Shown here: positions 11,088-22,322 of the stretch, one piece after another
Layout of the letters: each line of letters starts with the position of its first letter
Position numbering within the stretch: position 1 is the stretch's first letter
Assembly: GCF_011745365.1 (NCBI RefSeq)
Contig: NW_024468913.1
Coordinates: 2,480,001 to 2,544,000 of the forward strand
Direction: 5' to 3'
Length of the DNA stretch: 64,000 nucleotides
Origin: Cryphonectria parasitica EP155
Lineage: Eukaryota > Ascomycota > Sordariomycetes > Diaporthales > Cryphonectriaceae
Position numbers and translations under genes: made by a program
The notes under the pieces: generated by a model
Seen by the model: only the letters and a program-made list of their open reading frames with translations
Databases searched by the model: none
Told to the model about the DNA's origin: nothing

Positions 11088-13546
11088 GATTTCAGTGATT
11101 TATGAGGATATATCTCTTTTTTGGGGGAGGTAAATGTTGAAGATGGCTGTATCTGGTTCAGGAAGAAAGACAAGAAGGACTTGAGCCTCCCAAAAATTCA
11201 GCAACACGAAAAGACCGAGAAGCTTCGAAATATAAAGCAGGTTGAAGGGAGAGTCGTCTTTACCTGAACGGCTATTCGGCATTGACCTGAAGCAAGATAA
11301 AACAAGCTTTCTGTCAACCCACTGTAGATCTAGAGGGGCCCGCCAGCGGCTCTCGGTGCTAGAGCAAGGTCCAGCCAATCTGCGCGTCCTCTACTGGGCC
11401 GTCCCAAGGTCATTGATTTGGTTTTTGAGGCTGGCCGCCTCATTTCATCTCTACGTCATTACATGAATAAAAGTTGCACGGCAAGGGATATAGCTGCGTC
11501 TCTGGGCAGCCCACTCGGTTGGGGTCGCAGCAGCATCCTCGTATTCAAGAGGCACAATGCTACGTCGTTAGCTAACGCTCCATTCACAGGCATAGTACCG
11601 AAGATCCTGAACCTATCTGCCAGGACCACGGCTTCCGTGGTCGGAGCAGCGAGAGGGATTGCTACATGCAGGAGGGGGTGAAATTGATTGATATCTACCT
11701 TGGTATGCAGTAGGCTAATTGATTCTTGGCTCAGACGTATACACAAGTCGATGCACATGCAGGACAAATAAGTAACCCGGCCCGGAGACAATTACGTGAC
11801 GATAAGTAAAATGTCCTCTGCGCCCGAAGTCTGTGTCTTTCCCGGTTCCTGAGAAGGGTGCCTGCTTAATTACTTACTCAAGGATCTACAATATGCAGCT
11901 CATAAGCCTCATGTGCACCTCGCATAAAGCTGCAGATAAACATTGACACCCTGCTAAGCATGTAGTTGCTCGTGATAATTTCAATTCGGAGTGACAGGCC
12001 TCCTAAGTCGGTTCATGTAAGCTAAAAAATCTGAAACATCTCATCAATTAGCTATTGGATGAGAGATTCGACCATGTCATTGTCACCACAGTCTGCTAAT
12101 TTACTTGTTTGGCAACTTCTCTCATGCAAGTCAAGCCGAATCCGAACAGGGAAAAAAAGAAGAAGACCCGAGAAGAAGGAAAGCTTCTAGATGTGGCGCA
12201 AAGGCTCCCTCCCTCCTTGATTCTCAGCTCATGGTCAAATGCGGCACTTCCTCCCATCTGTTTGGAATCTTCAGAAGTGGGTGTAGTCGATCCCAATACT
12301 CCATGCAGTCAATCAGGACGTGATGCTGCCTATGCACCTTGATGTCCACGTGCCATCAACACCGCTCCCATCTCTATTCACCCAGGGGGGTTGTATCCGA
12401 GCCCCACCTGAACCAACACAGTTCTTCTCACCCCCTCCATCAGCAGTGTCCCTTTTTTCCTTTTCTTTTCTCCGCAGCGCCCAAAGGTTCAATCTAGTGT
12501 TTTGGATAAGAGGTGCATCATTCGATGGTGCGTGCACCGGCTACCACGGAAGCACGCAGTGTATTCCCTGTCCTGGTGGCCTGAGCTACGTTAATTAGTC
12601 GTCCTGCGAGAACAAAAAACCGGCGGGCCACAGAGCTGCGCCGCTGCCTACAGTTGTCTAGTGCTGATGATGGTGGGCGCTGTGCTTACTGGCTTCCTTA
12701 GACTGGCTACTGCAAACGGGTTAATCTTCTTTGTAGCAAAACAGAGCAATGATGTTCGCATGAAATATATGCTCTCTACTACAAAATGCCTGATAAGGCA
12801 CCGGTGTGCCTTGCCCCGGGCCCCTTCTTCGAAGACAAGGAGACCATGAGGAATTATTATGTAGCATTGGGAGGATCAATTTAATGCCTTGTCGACGCAT
12901 GTTGGTTTTCGGTGCAGTAAGACGCCAGCCCATCACCCAAGCGACAACGTTGGAACTTGTACCCGCATAGACACCCCCGCATGCTTCTTGGCCTAAACCA
13001 GGGCAAAAAACATGGTCGCCTGTTCAGCTCGTTAGTGGTGATCACTCTAGGAATACTAGTCCACCCCCCTGGTGCTGGATGCAGATGCCGATTCTCTCCT
13101 TCATCAATGCTCAAAGTAATATCAAGTGATGCATGCGACTCTGTTATGACATGTAAAAGCGGAATGTGTTTGTTGCACTGGAGCCAGTCTTGAAACGCTC
13201 ATCTCCATGCGGAAGGCCAAGAAAGTCATTCCCACTCCTTGAGCGAGTACAAAGCTACGTCGGTCCATAGTATTTTTAAGGCCAGGACAGGACCATGCCG
13301 GGCGATCGCCAAGTGTGGAGGCTTACTACCTACCAACCTTAAATTCCGTGGAGCGCTATCTTATTTGGGAAGGTCGCATAATTGTGGCTCGCATCATCAA
13401 TATAACGCGTAGTGATGTACATTGTACGTTATGGAAATGGGTTTGTAAGAGAGAAAAGACAGCAGGAGGAAGACCTGGATGTTTGGATACTTCCGCCTCG
13501 GAAGTTCGGGGGCTTTTCACAGTGTAAGTAAGCAAAGAATCCTGAG
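11088..13546. other. Long intergenic region, no supported gene
   Basis: About 2.5 kb without a convincing gene. Frames of 60-110 codons occur on both strands but have no family features. A pyrimidine-rich stretch lies around 12420-12480. The distal end is the promoter of the sedolisin gene. Confidence 0.45.
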
Positions 13547-13555
13547 TATAAATAA
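13547..13555 (+). promoter_or_regulatory. TATA box of the sedolisin gene
   Basis: TATAAATAA lies about 150 bp before the start codon, followed by a GT repeat and a long pyrimidine tract. TATA plus a CT-rich tract is a typical strong, regulated fungal promoter layout. Confidence 0.6.
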
Positions 13556-13581
13556 GTATCTTCTTCCTCCTACTTGAGTGA

Positions 13582-13585
<4 letters not shown>

Positions 13586-13612
<27 letters not shown>
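13586..13612. repeat. (GT)n microsatellite
   Basis: About 13 GT units lie between the TATA box and the CT-rich leader of the sedolisin gene. Length changes here could alter promoter spacing. Confidence 0.9.
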
Positions 13613-13613
<1 letters not shown>

Positions 13614-13617
13614 CTGG

Positions 13618-13663
13618 ATCTCTCTGCCTACCTCCTCCCCCTCCCCCTCCTCCTCCTTCTTGG
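13618..13663 (+). promoter_or_regulatory. Pyrimidine-rich leader tract
   Basis: A run of CT-rich triplets lies directly upstream of the sedolisin start. Such CT tracts usually lie just before or at transcription starts in filamentous fungi. Confidence 0.45.
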
Positions 13664-13703
13664 TAGCAATAGGCTCTTCCTCCTCCTCAAGGCTACCATC
13701 AAC

Positions 13704-16124
13704 ATGCGTTTCTTGATTGCCGCGGCCTCAGCGGCCATCCTGCTGACTTGCTCGGCAGCCCCTGCAACGTCGTCGAGCAAGCATGTGCTTCACGAGAAGC
13801 GAGAGGGACGACCTCACTCGTGGCAGAAGCGGAGTCGTGCCGATGCTGAGCATGTCATGCCTATCCGGATTGCCCTGCGTGAACGCAACATTGAGAATGC
13901 CGAAAAGTACATTTATGATGTTGCCGATCCCAGGTCGCCCAATTTTGGTGAGATAGATGCTTTTCATTTATATAGTCTTGAACATATCTCTCTATTATCA
14001 ATCTTGGCAGAGATGCTTTTTCTTTCTCTATTTTTTTTTGTTCTTTTTCTTCATTTCTACAAGTAGATCAAGACAATGTGGCTAATCAGCAATCATGATA
14101 TGGCCAACAGGCAAGCACTGGTCCGCGGAAAAGGTTGCGAATACATTCGCTCCGCATCCAGAGACCAAGAACACCGTGATGAACTGGCTCGAGGAATCTG
14201 GCATTGAGAAATCTAGGATGTCACTCTCGACAGGTATGATTGATCACCAACTATGTTCCTGTTGAGGGCTCATGCTTTATGCACTTGCTAACGTTTATAT
14301 TTCAGGGCACAACTGGGTACAATTCGAGGGCACGGTAGAGGAGGCAGAAAGGCTCTTTGCAACAGAGTACTGGCACTACCAGCACCTCGAGACGGGCGGA
14401 TCTCGCCTGGCCTGCGACCACTACAGCCTCCCCGAGCACATCCAGGAGCACGTCGACTTCGCCATGCCCACCATCCAGCTCGAGGGTCTCCAGCCCGTGG
14501 CCAACGCCATCACCAGCCGTGACCTCATGACCGAGATCACCGACGGCGCCGTCCTGGGCACGTATCCCTGCGGCGAGCTGGTCACCATCGACTGCCTGCG
14601 CGCCCTGTACAACTTTGGGCCCGGAAACACCTCGGCAGCAGGCAACAAGATGGGCATCGGCGAGTGGGCAGACTACCTGTACGAGCCGGACCTGCCCATC
14701 TTCTTCAAAAACTTCACGTCGCCGCAGATCCCCGCCAACGTGACGCCCGAGTTCATCTCCATCGACGGCGGGCTCACGGCCAACCTGACGACCGTCTCGC
14801 AGGACTCGGGGATAGAGTCTGCGCTGGATTTCCAGTCTGCTTACTCCATCATCTACCCGCAACAGCTGAGGCTGTACCAGGTTGGGGATGGTGTGAATGT
14901 CGACAGTGTGGGCACTTTTAACATCTGGCTGGATGCTCTGGATGCTAGCTATTGCACGTATGAGGGTGGAGATCAACCTTATGTCGGTGAGTTGAATCAA
15001 TTACGTCGGAACTCTGTGTGGACGTTACTACAATCACGTCACGGCTAGAGAGGAGAAACAGGACAAGGAGATAAAGAGAGAGAAAATAATAACTGACACT
15101 CGAGAGACAGATCCCGCATATCCTGACCCGAATGACAACGAGGGTGGCTACACAGGACCGCTGCAATGCGGTGGCGCTCCCATCTCCAATGTCTTGTCAG
15201 TGAGCTATGGGCAGATCGAAGTAAGTCAACACAAGATGGCCACTGAGTCTCACTACCCAACAGAAGCCACTGCTGACGTATTACATCGTTCCCAGGGTGC
15301 CCTGCCATACTTCTATCAAGTCCGTCAGTGCAACGAGTGGATGAAGCTCGCCCTGCAGGGCGTGAGCGTCTTGTTCGCCAGCGGAGACTCGGGCGTGGCC
15401 AACAGATACAATGCTGGCTATCCCAACTCGTGTCTGAATTCCGAGGAGTTATACGTTGATATCAACGGCACTCGCTACTCTCCGTCGTTCCCTGGAAACT
15501 GCCCATACATCACCACAGGTGCGTCTTCCTGAGCTCCTCCTTTACCTCTCTTTCTATCGTTTGAGTGCCTTCTTGCTAATCACTAGAAAAAAAAATCCAG
15601 TGGGAGCCACACAGCTCATCACCAATGACACCAGCGACGGAGAGTCGGCAACAACAGACTTCGGCTCCGGAGGCGGTTTCTCCAACGTCTTCCCCCTGCC
15701 TTCCTACCAGAGCACCGCCGTGGGCAAGTTCATGGAGAAGTACGCGCCCGACTACGGCCCCAATGTATACAACGACACGGGCAACGCGCGCGGGTTCCCA
15801 GACGTGTCGGCCGTCGGGTGGCAGGTCGTGACGGTCTTCAACGGCTCCACGTACGGCGTGGGCGGCACCAGCGCCAGCGCGCCCATCTTCGCGGGCATCG
15901 TGACGCTGCTGAACGAGGACCGCATCGCGGCGGGCAAGGGGCCCATTGGGTTCCTGAACCCGACCTTGTATGCGAACCCGGATGCATTTAATGATATTAC
16001 TATTGGGAACAACGCGGGTTGTGGCTCGGGCGGGTTCAATGCCACGCCTGGGTGGGACCCCGTGACTGGGCTGGGGACGCCTGATTACGAGAAGTTGAAG
16101 GCAGTCTTCCTGGCTCTTCCTTGA
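13704..16124 (+). CDS. Secreted sedolisin-family (S53) peptidase, tripeptidyl-peptidase-like
   Basis: Six exons (13704-13947, 14111-14233, 14306-14986, 15111-15220, 15296-15518, 15601-16124) join in phase to 634 aa. The N-terminal 18-20 residues form a signal peptide (MRFLIAAASAAILLTCSAAP). A pro-domain of about 180 residues follows (HVMPIRIALRERN, KHWSAEKVANTFAPH). The catalytic Glu and Asp are in IESALDFQ (about E293, D297), the oxyanion Asp is in FASGDSG, and the nucleophile is in GGTSASAP (about S551). A C-terminal calcium-site region follows (GWDPVTGLGTPDYEKL). Several NxS/T sites suggest glycosylation. S53 enzymes are acid-active and cleave secreted or vacuolar protein. The MKLALQGVSVLFASGDSG stretch and length fit fungal tripeptidyl peptidases. 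Endo- versus tripeptidyl activity cannot be settled here. Confidence 0.93.
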
Positions 16125-16551
16125 GGTACTTTTGAGGTGTCTTTGAAGAGGAGGCATGGTCGGAAGACAAGTATATAATGAAGCCTGTATTGAGGAATGA
16201 ATCGATATGGCCCCACCACTTTGCATACTGCTTGTCTTGGTTCACTTTGCACAGGATAAGAGGTGTAATTGGCAGTATTCGGAGTGAGATTGCGCGCACT
16301 TTCATTGGTGTCCTGCCTTGTAGAGTCCCTTTTACCTAAATCCTTTCAACCTCAGTCTCCCAGCTTCATATGAGCAAACCACACTGTCCATCCACCTCCA
16401 GAATATCTCCTACACCCACTCTAGTCTGTATGTATATATGAACGTCTTTGTGCGCCGTCAAAGGCTCGGGGTTGGCGGGTGGTGTCGTTCTCCGCATTAC
16501 GGTGGGATGTAGCTTGGAGCAAGGTGACCTGTCTAACATTAGCTATGAATA
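16125..16551. other. 3' flank of the sedolisin gene
   Basis: No gene is supported. It probably includes the sedolisin 3' untranslated region. Confidence 0.4.
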
Positions 16552-17007
16552 TTAATACTTCGCAGCCCGAATGCCGTGATCATACGCCGCTGAGAAATCA
16601 TCACCTTCAATCTCATCCATGCGAATTGATACGACCTGGAAGAAGACATCTCGGCCGAGAGCCGGTATTGAGACGAACTGGACATGTATGTCAATCGTAG
16701 AATGGTGCTGCCATGAGAATGGACGACATGTACTTACCAGAATTGATCAATCAAAAGGTTGACCTGCTGTGTTAAGAGTGGACCGTTCGTGATTCCGATG
16801 GGGGGCGGGGGGGGGGGGGGCTGGTACTTACAGGACCTTCAACGAACTACCTCATCGCATGGTACTCAACTCGTGGTCGAGATTCTTCATCTCTTCGCAA
16901 ATCGGTGATGCCTTCAAGCTGCCGCCATACCTGATCTGCAATTGAAGACAAGAAGCAAGAAATGTAGTACTCACAAGAAAGAAAATGTTGTCGTCTTGAG
17001 AAGGCAT
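16552..17007 (-). pseudogene. Possible degenerate multi-exon gene
   Basis: The minus strand has several strong splice-donor look-alikes (GTGAGT, GTAAGT, GTAAGT) and acceptor-like sites. Short peptide-like pieces are readable: MPSQDDNIFFL, VWRQLEGITDLRRDEES, VNLLIDQF and VSIPALGRDVFFQVV, the last ending at a TAA. The pieces cannot be joined in one frame with ordinary splice sites: the second and last exons need phases that the donors do not provide. A 14-G run also sits inside an expected intron. It may be a decayed gene, or a real gene with splice sites I misplaced. I do not recognise the family. Confidence 0.3.
16807..16820. repeat. Poly-G homopolymer (14)
   Basis: G5-C-G14 on the + strand in gene-poor DNA, inside the possible degenerate gene. 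It belongs to the set of same-strand G runs in this window. Confidence 0.9.
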
Positions 17008-17931
17008 CTTGGTGTAGTCACAAGACAAAATCCAACGACTGCGGCCCAAAAAAGGACAGCGCCCGAAGACACAGTATGTGGCCTCTTTGGCAAACCCTCG
17101 GAGGGTAATTACCTCCGCATAACAACAATACTGGTCCCACAATGCTTAATTGTCTTCGCGGCAAGACTGGTGGCGTCTGTCGGTGACCTGTGATTCCCTT
17201 ACACCGAAGTGAAGGGCAGGCCCCTACTGGAAAACTGCCCCTTCAAGCCGGTCAGTCCGTTCGGCACAACGCAAATGAGCTTCCCCTGTGCAAAATAACC
17301 CGCTGAACCAAAAGGCACCAAAAACGCACGAGTCGGCATACGTTGTGGTGCATGGTTGGTGCAGAACAGGCGAGCGGGCTCTTTCGAGTCCGCAGGGAGT
17401 TTTTTTTTAATACACCTCCCCAGCCCCGTTACCTGTCCTTCGACGCAGACAACAGCGGGCCTAAGCAGGTAAACTACCCTTTCCAGGTAAAAGACGACAG
17501 CATCCCAAACACACCAGCTGCTGGACGCAGGTCGGCCGGAGCGGATAAAAATTTGTTGGTGCGGGTTGGAACAGCCCGACCTCACCGCGATGAAAAATTT
17601 GCTGTCCGAGAGGTCGTGATCCCATAAGGTGTTTTTTTCGAACCTCCCCGCCGAAGCAGAGAGAGACGAAAAAGTCCAGAACGCTACAGGGACTCTCGGG
17701 TGCAGCCCGGCCTGGTTGCTTTGTGTCCTGGAGAGACGATTGTGCCATTCCCCGGAGGTGATACCGCGCGATGCAGAGACACCGCCCTCCACAGCCTCGC
17801 AGAGTGCCCCGTCTGGAACGGAACACTCACCCCCGTGGGATGGGATGGGTGTGATGAGCCTGTACTCGGTTTTTGTAACACTCAAATGAGGCAGTTGGAT
17901 GGGGCCGAAGCCTCCTGTCAAGTGATGGCGG
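17008..17931. other. Gene-poor GC-rich stretch
   Basis: Overlapping open frames of 60-240 codons occur on both strands, but none has conserved motifs, and composition explains their length. No gene is called. Confidence 0.45.
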
Positions 17932-18219
17932 TTATAGTTGCTGTGTTGTCGATGTGCTGTGCTGTTGTCGTTCCCTAAATGTTAGCATGGCAATATCTGT
18001 GAAGACACTGGATGTTAGTTGTTCGCTGATGTCAAATTTGATGATAGGGTCAGTGTGATCTGAGGGCAGGGTGTCAAGGGCTTGCCCATGTTTTTGGTCT
18101 TCATTCAACGCCACCTTACGCGTGGCAGCAGCTCTAGGGCAGGTCTTTGGATGACGCGTCTTAGGAAGATGGCTGAGGCAAAGGTGACGCGTGGGATATG
18201 ATAATACTTACCGAATCAT
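17932..18219 (-). CDS. Possible 69-aa two-exon protein
   Basis: An ATG at 18219 opens an 8-nt exon that ends at a GTAAGT donor. Splicing to the acceptor CCCTAG at 18134 (exon 17932-18133) keeps frame and gives 69 aa: MIRAAATRK, then ALNEDQKHGQ, DPIIKFDISEQ and FTDIAMLTFRERQQ. The composition looks protein-like rather than random. No canonical branch site is visible in the 78-bp intron and no family is recognised. Upstream minus-strand sequence has stops in all frames, so it would be an untranslated leader. Treat it as a candidate only. Confidence 0.28.
18118..18192. promoter_or_regulatory. Cluster of three ACGCGT boxes
   Basis: ACGCGT occurs at 18118, 18154 and 18187, with spacings of 36 and 33 bp. 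This hexamer is the core of the MluI cell-cycle box bound by MBF-type factors in yeasts. No certain target gene is adjacent, so function is open. Confidence 0.3.
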
Positions 18220-18602
18220 TGGAATAGGGACTTGCTGTTGAATCTCTGTTGGTTGCTTGGTGTTGCTTTGATGGGTCAGCGCTCAGGTTCAGGTCAGGCT
18301 ATGGTCGCCGCAAGCAGCTGCAGGCATGGAGGCAGCTTGAAGGGCGGCGCAAGGTCGATTGATTTGTTGTTTCTGAAGTTGAGGCAGTCAGTATCGAGAA
18401 TTCAATAGAAATATTAATCCTAGGATGCTGAGTATGCTCACTGGAGGCATGCATGGAGATAAGCTGCTCTAGGGATCATCTGATCGGCAGGTAGCAGAAA
18501 TGAGGATGAGGGAACGGAAAGGTTGTGTTGCTGGCGAGTCTGCGATGGGAGAAGGAACGGTAGACGCGAAGACTGATAGATGGTAAGATGATGGATGGAG
18601 AA

Positions 18603-18762
18603 GGTGGATGGAAAGGTAGGTGGATGGAAAGGTAGGTGGATGGAAAGGTAGGTGGATGGAAAGGTAGGTGGATGGAAAGGTAGGTGGATGGAAAGGTAGG
18701 TGGATGGAAAGGTAGGTGGATGGAAAGGTAGGTGGATGGAAAGGTAGGTGGATGGAAAAATA
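18603..18762. repeat. 16-bp minisatellite, nine exact units plus one variant
   Basis: The unit GGTGGATGGAAAGGTA repeats nine times without change from 18603, then a tenth copy diverges. A long minus-strand frame runs through it only because the unit contains no stop in that phase; it is not a gene. Confidence 0.95.
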
Positions 18763-18923
18763 ATTGGGTTGGGAGACCTGGGGAAAAGACGCCAGCAAGG
18801 GTACGAGAAGAAGTTGGGCTTGAGGCCGCTGGATGTGGAAATAGGATCTGAGAATCAAAGGAAAGGGTATAGAGATGGGAGGAGAGGTGCGTGAGGATAC
18901 GGTCAGCAGGATTTAGGAGAAGC

Positions 18924-19027
18924 AGGTGGGAGAAGGAGGTGGGAGAAGGAGGTGGGAGAAGGAGGTGGGAGAAGGAGGTGGGAGAAGGAGGTGGGAGAAG
19001 AAGGTGGGAGAAGGAGGTGGGAGAAGC
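18924..19027. repeat. 13-bp minisatellite, about eight units
   Basis: The unit AGGTGGGAGAAGG repeats about eight times with single-base changes in the last copies. It is unrelated in unit length to the array 160 bp away, but both are purine-rich on the + strand. Confidence 0.92.
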
Positions 19028-20725
19028 TAGGAGAAGGTAGGAGAAATCAGATCAGGGCAGCTTGCAGACGACGCGGTGAAAGTTGCAGACGCGCCCTCGC
19101 GTGGCCGAAATCAACAACAGACCTGCACGCGTTGAGAAGCCTGCCACAGGATCTCAACGCCCTCCACTGTGCAGCGGCAAAGCCATGAGAAGAAGCACAA
19201 GGTCTGGCAGGTCTGAGCAAGGTGTGTGCGCCCTTAGGAATTAGCGAGGCACTCGCACGCTGTCTTGTGGCCAGGCACCCTCAAACGAGTTTGAAGTTTC
19301 TATTCGAGGTTGGATTGAGAAGAAATATTGAATGATGACTTACCTCATATTCGAGAGATTCCTGTGATTCGAGTGGCCCTTGATGAAGTTGACCTGTGAT
19401 GCCAAAACAACACGAAGTTCGTTGTGATCTGAGACCCCGCGATCAGCCAAAACAAAGTTTTTCATCTGGGAGAGAGCGGTGGTAGATAAACATCAAAACA
19501 GCCTCCTCAAGTCACTCACCTGTAGAATACAGCTGTGGACGATTGCTCGAGACGCAAGTTGAGGAGTTGCCTGCATGTAACAAGGCTCGATCTGCTTGGA
19601 GGGTAACGCGAGGCAGGGAAGGAAAAGAGAGAGCGCGAGAAGAATTGGGAGAGAGACATTGAATGATCTCAAGGAACTTAGAAATACTTGAGCGTGACGT
19701 ATTTATGGATTTTGAGGAGAGAAACCATGCTTTGCTGTTCTTGGGGCTGTTGCGTGTAAGGAGGAGGGTGGTTTGTATGGAAGGGTTGGGGCTCGACGTG
19801 TTGGGAAGGTTGATGCCAAAAGAAAGGAAATAGTACGAGAGATGGTGCTGATCTTGCAGATGGAGGTGTTGAAAAGTTGACTGATTGCTTATCGAGTTCA
19901 AGAGTCATCTTCCTGTGATATTTACTGACTGATTTTAAGCAACTTGGTGGTGATTCTGGCGAGATGTCTACAGGGTTAGGGTCGGTGTAAGTCAGCACCG
20001 AACGTAGTGGAGGGTTTGTCTCCTGGGCACGCTGGCTCCTAGAGAGGGGACCTGAATTGCAACCTTCAGACCAACATCTGTGACCAACCTCGTCCCTTGC
20101 GAGCTGCTACATTGCCAAGCGAACATTTGAGAATCATTGGCAGGTGTCTTATGTGAGCCCATGACATTTTTTGAGGAGATACGGCTGATATCTACCTATC
20201 CACAACACTCTGACTGTAATCTGTTTTGCCGACAACCATTTCGTAGACCTCGACTAAGAAATGTCCACGAGCATCCTAAGAGATCATATTCGCGCCTCCA
20301 CCAGGCAAAATGCGAGATGCTACATTCGGTAACAGGGACTTGGGCCTGCAGCCTGGTCTCCATCAACCACTCGTTATCGTGAGGCAGCCGCTGCGTCTTG
20401 GCTGCTCAAGGCACCCGAACGACATTATTGAAGTTGCGAAACTAGGCCGCAGTCCCGGGCCATGTCAGCAAGCTGTGAGAGGCGCAGCTGGCGGCACAAC
20501 AAGTCGATGAGGCCTCACCCGTTCCACCTCAGCCATTCCAGACAAGTGTTAGCGCTGATGTCAGAAGTGTTACTTTCTAGAGAGAAATTGCTATATCTTT
20601 TCTTTATTAAAGGTGGCACCAGCGACCCAGAGTCTCTCTGGCAACCTCATTGCCTTTCGAACAACCACATCCAAACCACTGTACTTGCTTCTACTAGGAC
20701 ATATCAAAAAGCCACTTTAATCATC
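19028..20725. other. Gene-poor region with splice-like signals on the minus strand
   Basis: Minus-strand donor-like GTGAGT (about 19519) and GTAAGT (about 19343) and acceptor-like CAG (about 19394) suggest a spliced transcript. Joining the exons gives only a short frame of about 60 codons from the ATG at 19659 (MSLSQFFSRS...), which ends soon after the junction. A non-coding or leader RNA is as likely as a protein. The last part is the promoter of the CVNH gene. Confidence 0.3.
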
Positions 20726-21661
20726 ATGCAAATTCCATATAACAACGGTAGCCCAGAGCCGTACGGCCAGCCAAATGGGCCCCGCGGGTCCTCGCCTTAC
20801 TCCCAGTCGCCATCTCATCACCACACTCCTTCCCAACCCCCATACGGTCCTCCTTCCCAAGGTTATGGGCAGCAGGGTTATCAGCCGTACACGCCGCCGC
20901 CTCAGCAGACGTACGGTCGATACGACGACTATCAGCCGCCGGCACAGTATGGAGGACCTAGGCCCTCCCAGGGCCAATACGAGCCGCCATATCAGAGCCA
21001 CTCGCCTTACTACTCTCCCGGCTCACAGCCGCCAGTTCAGCAGGGTGCTGCAGCGGACTACTTGAGCCAGGGACAACAAGGTCCTCCTCCTCCGGGCAGT
21101 AATTCTGAGGAGGACCGTGGAGTGATGGGTGCTCTGGCCGGCGGAGCAGCCGGCGCCTGGGCAGGCCACAAAGTCCACCACGGGTTCCTGGGGGCTCTAG
21201 GCGGTGCTTTTGCCGGCCACAAGCTCCAGGACGCCGTGCAAGACCACAACAAGCACAAGAAGGACGAGGAGAAGTATCACAAGCACTCACCCTCCCCGCC
21301 TCCGCAGCACCAACAGCAGCAGCACCAGCACCAGCAGAGGTCTTACGCAGGCAACTTCACGGCATCATGTACGCAGATGAGCCTGGACGGGGACTTGGAT
21401 CTCATCGCGTCCTGCGGGCGGGTCGACGGCAGTCGAAAGTTGAGCTCCATCAGCCTGAACCGCTGCCTGACGAACGCGGATGGGCATCTGTACTGGGAGA
21501 GGGACGGGAACTTTGCTGCGTCGGCGAGGAACGTGCGCCTCGTGGACGGGGGACGGGTGCTGGAGGCTGAGTTGAAGAACTGTGGGGGACAGTGGGTATG
21601 GGATCGAATTGTGCTGGATGAGAAGATCTCGAACGACAACGGGAACCTGGTGATGCTCTGA
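20726..21661 (+). CDS. Proline/glutamine-rich glycine-zipper protein with a C-terminal CVNH lectin domain
   Basis: Single exon, 311 aa from the ATG at 20726; the frame is open further upstream, but this ATG begins the P/Q-rich protein and lies in good context. Residues 1-115 are rich in Pro, Gln, Tyr and Gly (SQPPYGPPSQGYGQQGYQP). Residues about 128-165 are a Gly/Ala zipper (GVMGALAGGAAGAWAGHK, GALGGAFAGHKLQD), then a charged and His/Gln-rich spacer. The last 105 residues are a CyanoVirin-N homology domain (GNFTASCTQMSLDGD, ASCGR, SSISLNRCL, NCGGQW). CVNH domains bind mannose-type glycans in some members. The zipper suggests membrane association. The domain order matches CVNH proteins seen in filamentous fungi. 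Confidence 0.88.
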   Translation: MQIPYNNGSPEPYGQPNGPRGSSPYSQSPSHHHTPSQPPYGPPSQGYGQQGYQPYTPPPQQTYGRYDDYQPPAQYGGPRPSQGQYEPPYQSHSPYYSPGSQPPVQQGAAADYLSQGQQGPPPPGSNSEEDRGVMGALAGGAAGAWAGHKVHHGFLGALGGAFAGHKLQDAVQDHNKHKKDEEKYHKHSPSPPPQHQQQQHQHQQRSYAGNFTASCTQMSLDGDLDLIASCGRVDGSRKLSSISLNRCLTNADGHLYWERDGNFAASARNVRLVDGGRVLEAELKNCGGQWVWDRIVLDEKISNDNGNLVML

Positions 21662-22322
21662 AAGCTCACGAAGACCTATGGTCTGAGATCCTTTGGGGAC
21701 AGGAAGTCGTCAGCGCGGGATCACTTGTATCAGGTCGAATTGTATAGCGTTCTTCACAGGCCTCCAATATACTCAATATACTGGCTAACTGTGATTGTGG
21801 GGCTCTCAGTGCTTATTTATAGGTGCATGGCGCTGTAGCGTTGTGCTGTGATGCGCCATAGCTGCTGCTACCGCTGCGGCCGCTAAACTGTTTAGCGACG
21901 TCATGTGTTACTGAGGGCTGCATGCTGCATTATTGCACCATCTCGCTGCTGGCCAGCTCGGTGGCTTTTCAACCACATGACGCAACCACACACAAACACA
22001 AATCGATGCTCAATTCGCAGACAGTGCTGGCACGTCGAGTCTATCACTGTCTTGTTGTTGCAGTCTCAAAAAATCCGGTAGAGATGCCAGCGAAATAGCA
22101 ACCAAGAACCGTCTGCACGAGTCTTCCTGCACCTCGCCTTATCTTCAAGAGGAGGTGAAGTGGGCCCTCGACCCCGCCTCATATCTCTGGCATGAGCTTC
22201 GTTGTTACTCAAAGCGTTGAAACCACAACTAACAGTCTCATCTACGAGGGCACGTGGAGCTCGTTCGAACCATATCTTGGGCCGACCTCTCTGACACAAG
22301 CGCACCCGTTCCTTGACACGAA
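21662..22322. other. Intergenic spacer, no gene seen
   Basis: It is the 3' flank of the CVNH gene and the upstream region of the MFS transporter gene. Short frames only. Confidence 0.45.

Noticed and set aside
17199..17921. 240-codon minus-strand frame
   Set aside because: No domain, no typical composition, and competing long frames on both strands point to base composition.
18469..18858. 129-codon minus-strand frame
   Set aside because: It is open only because the 16-bp minisatellite has no stop in the three phases it cycles through.
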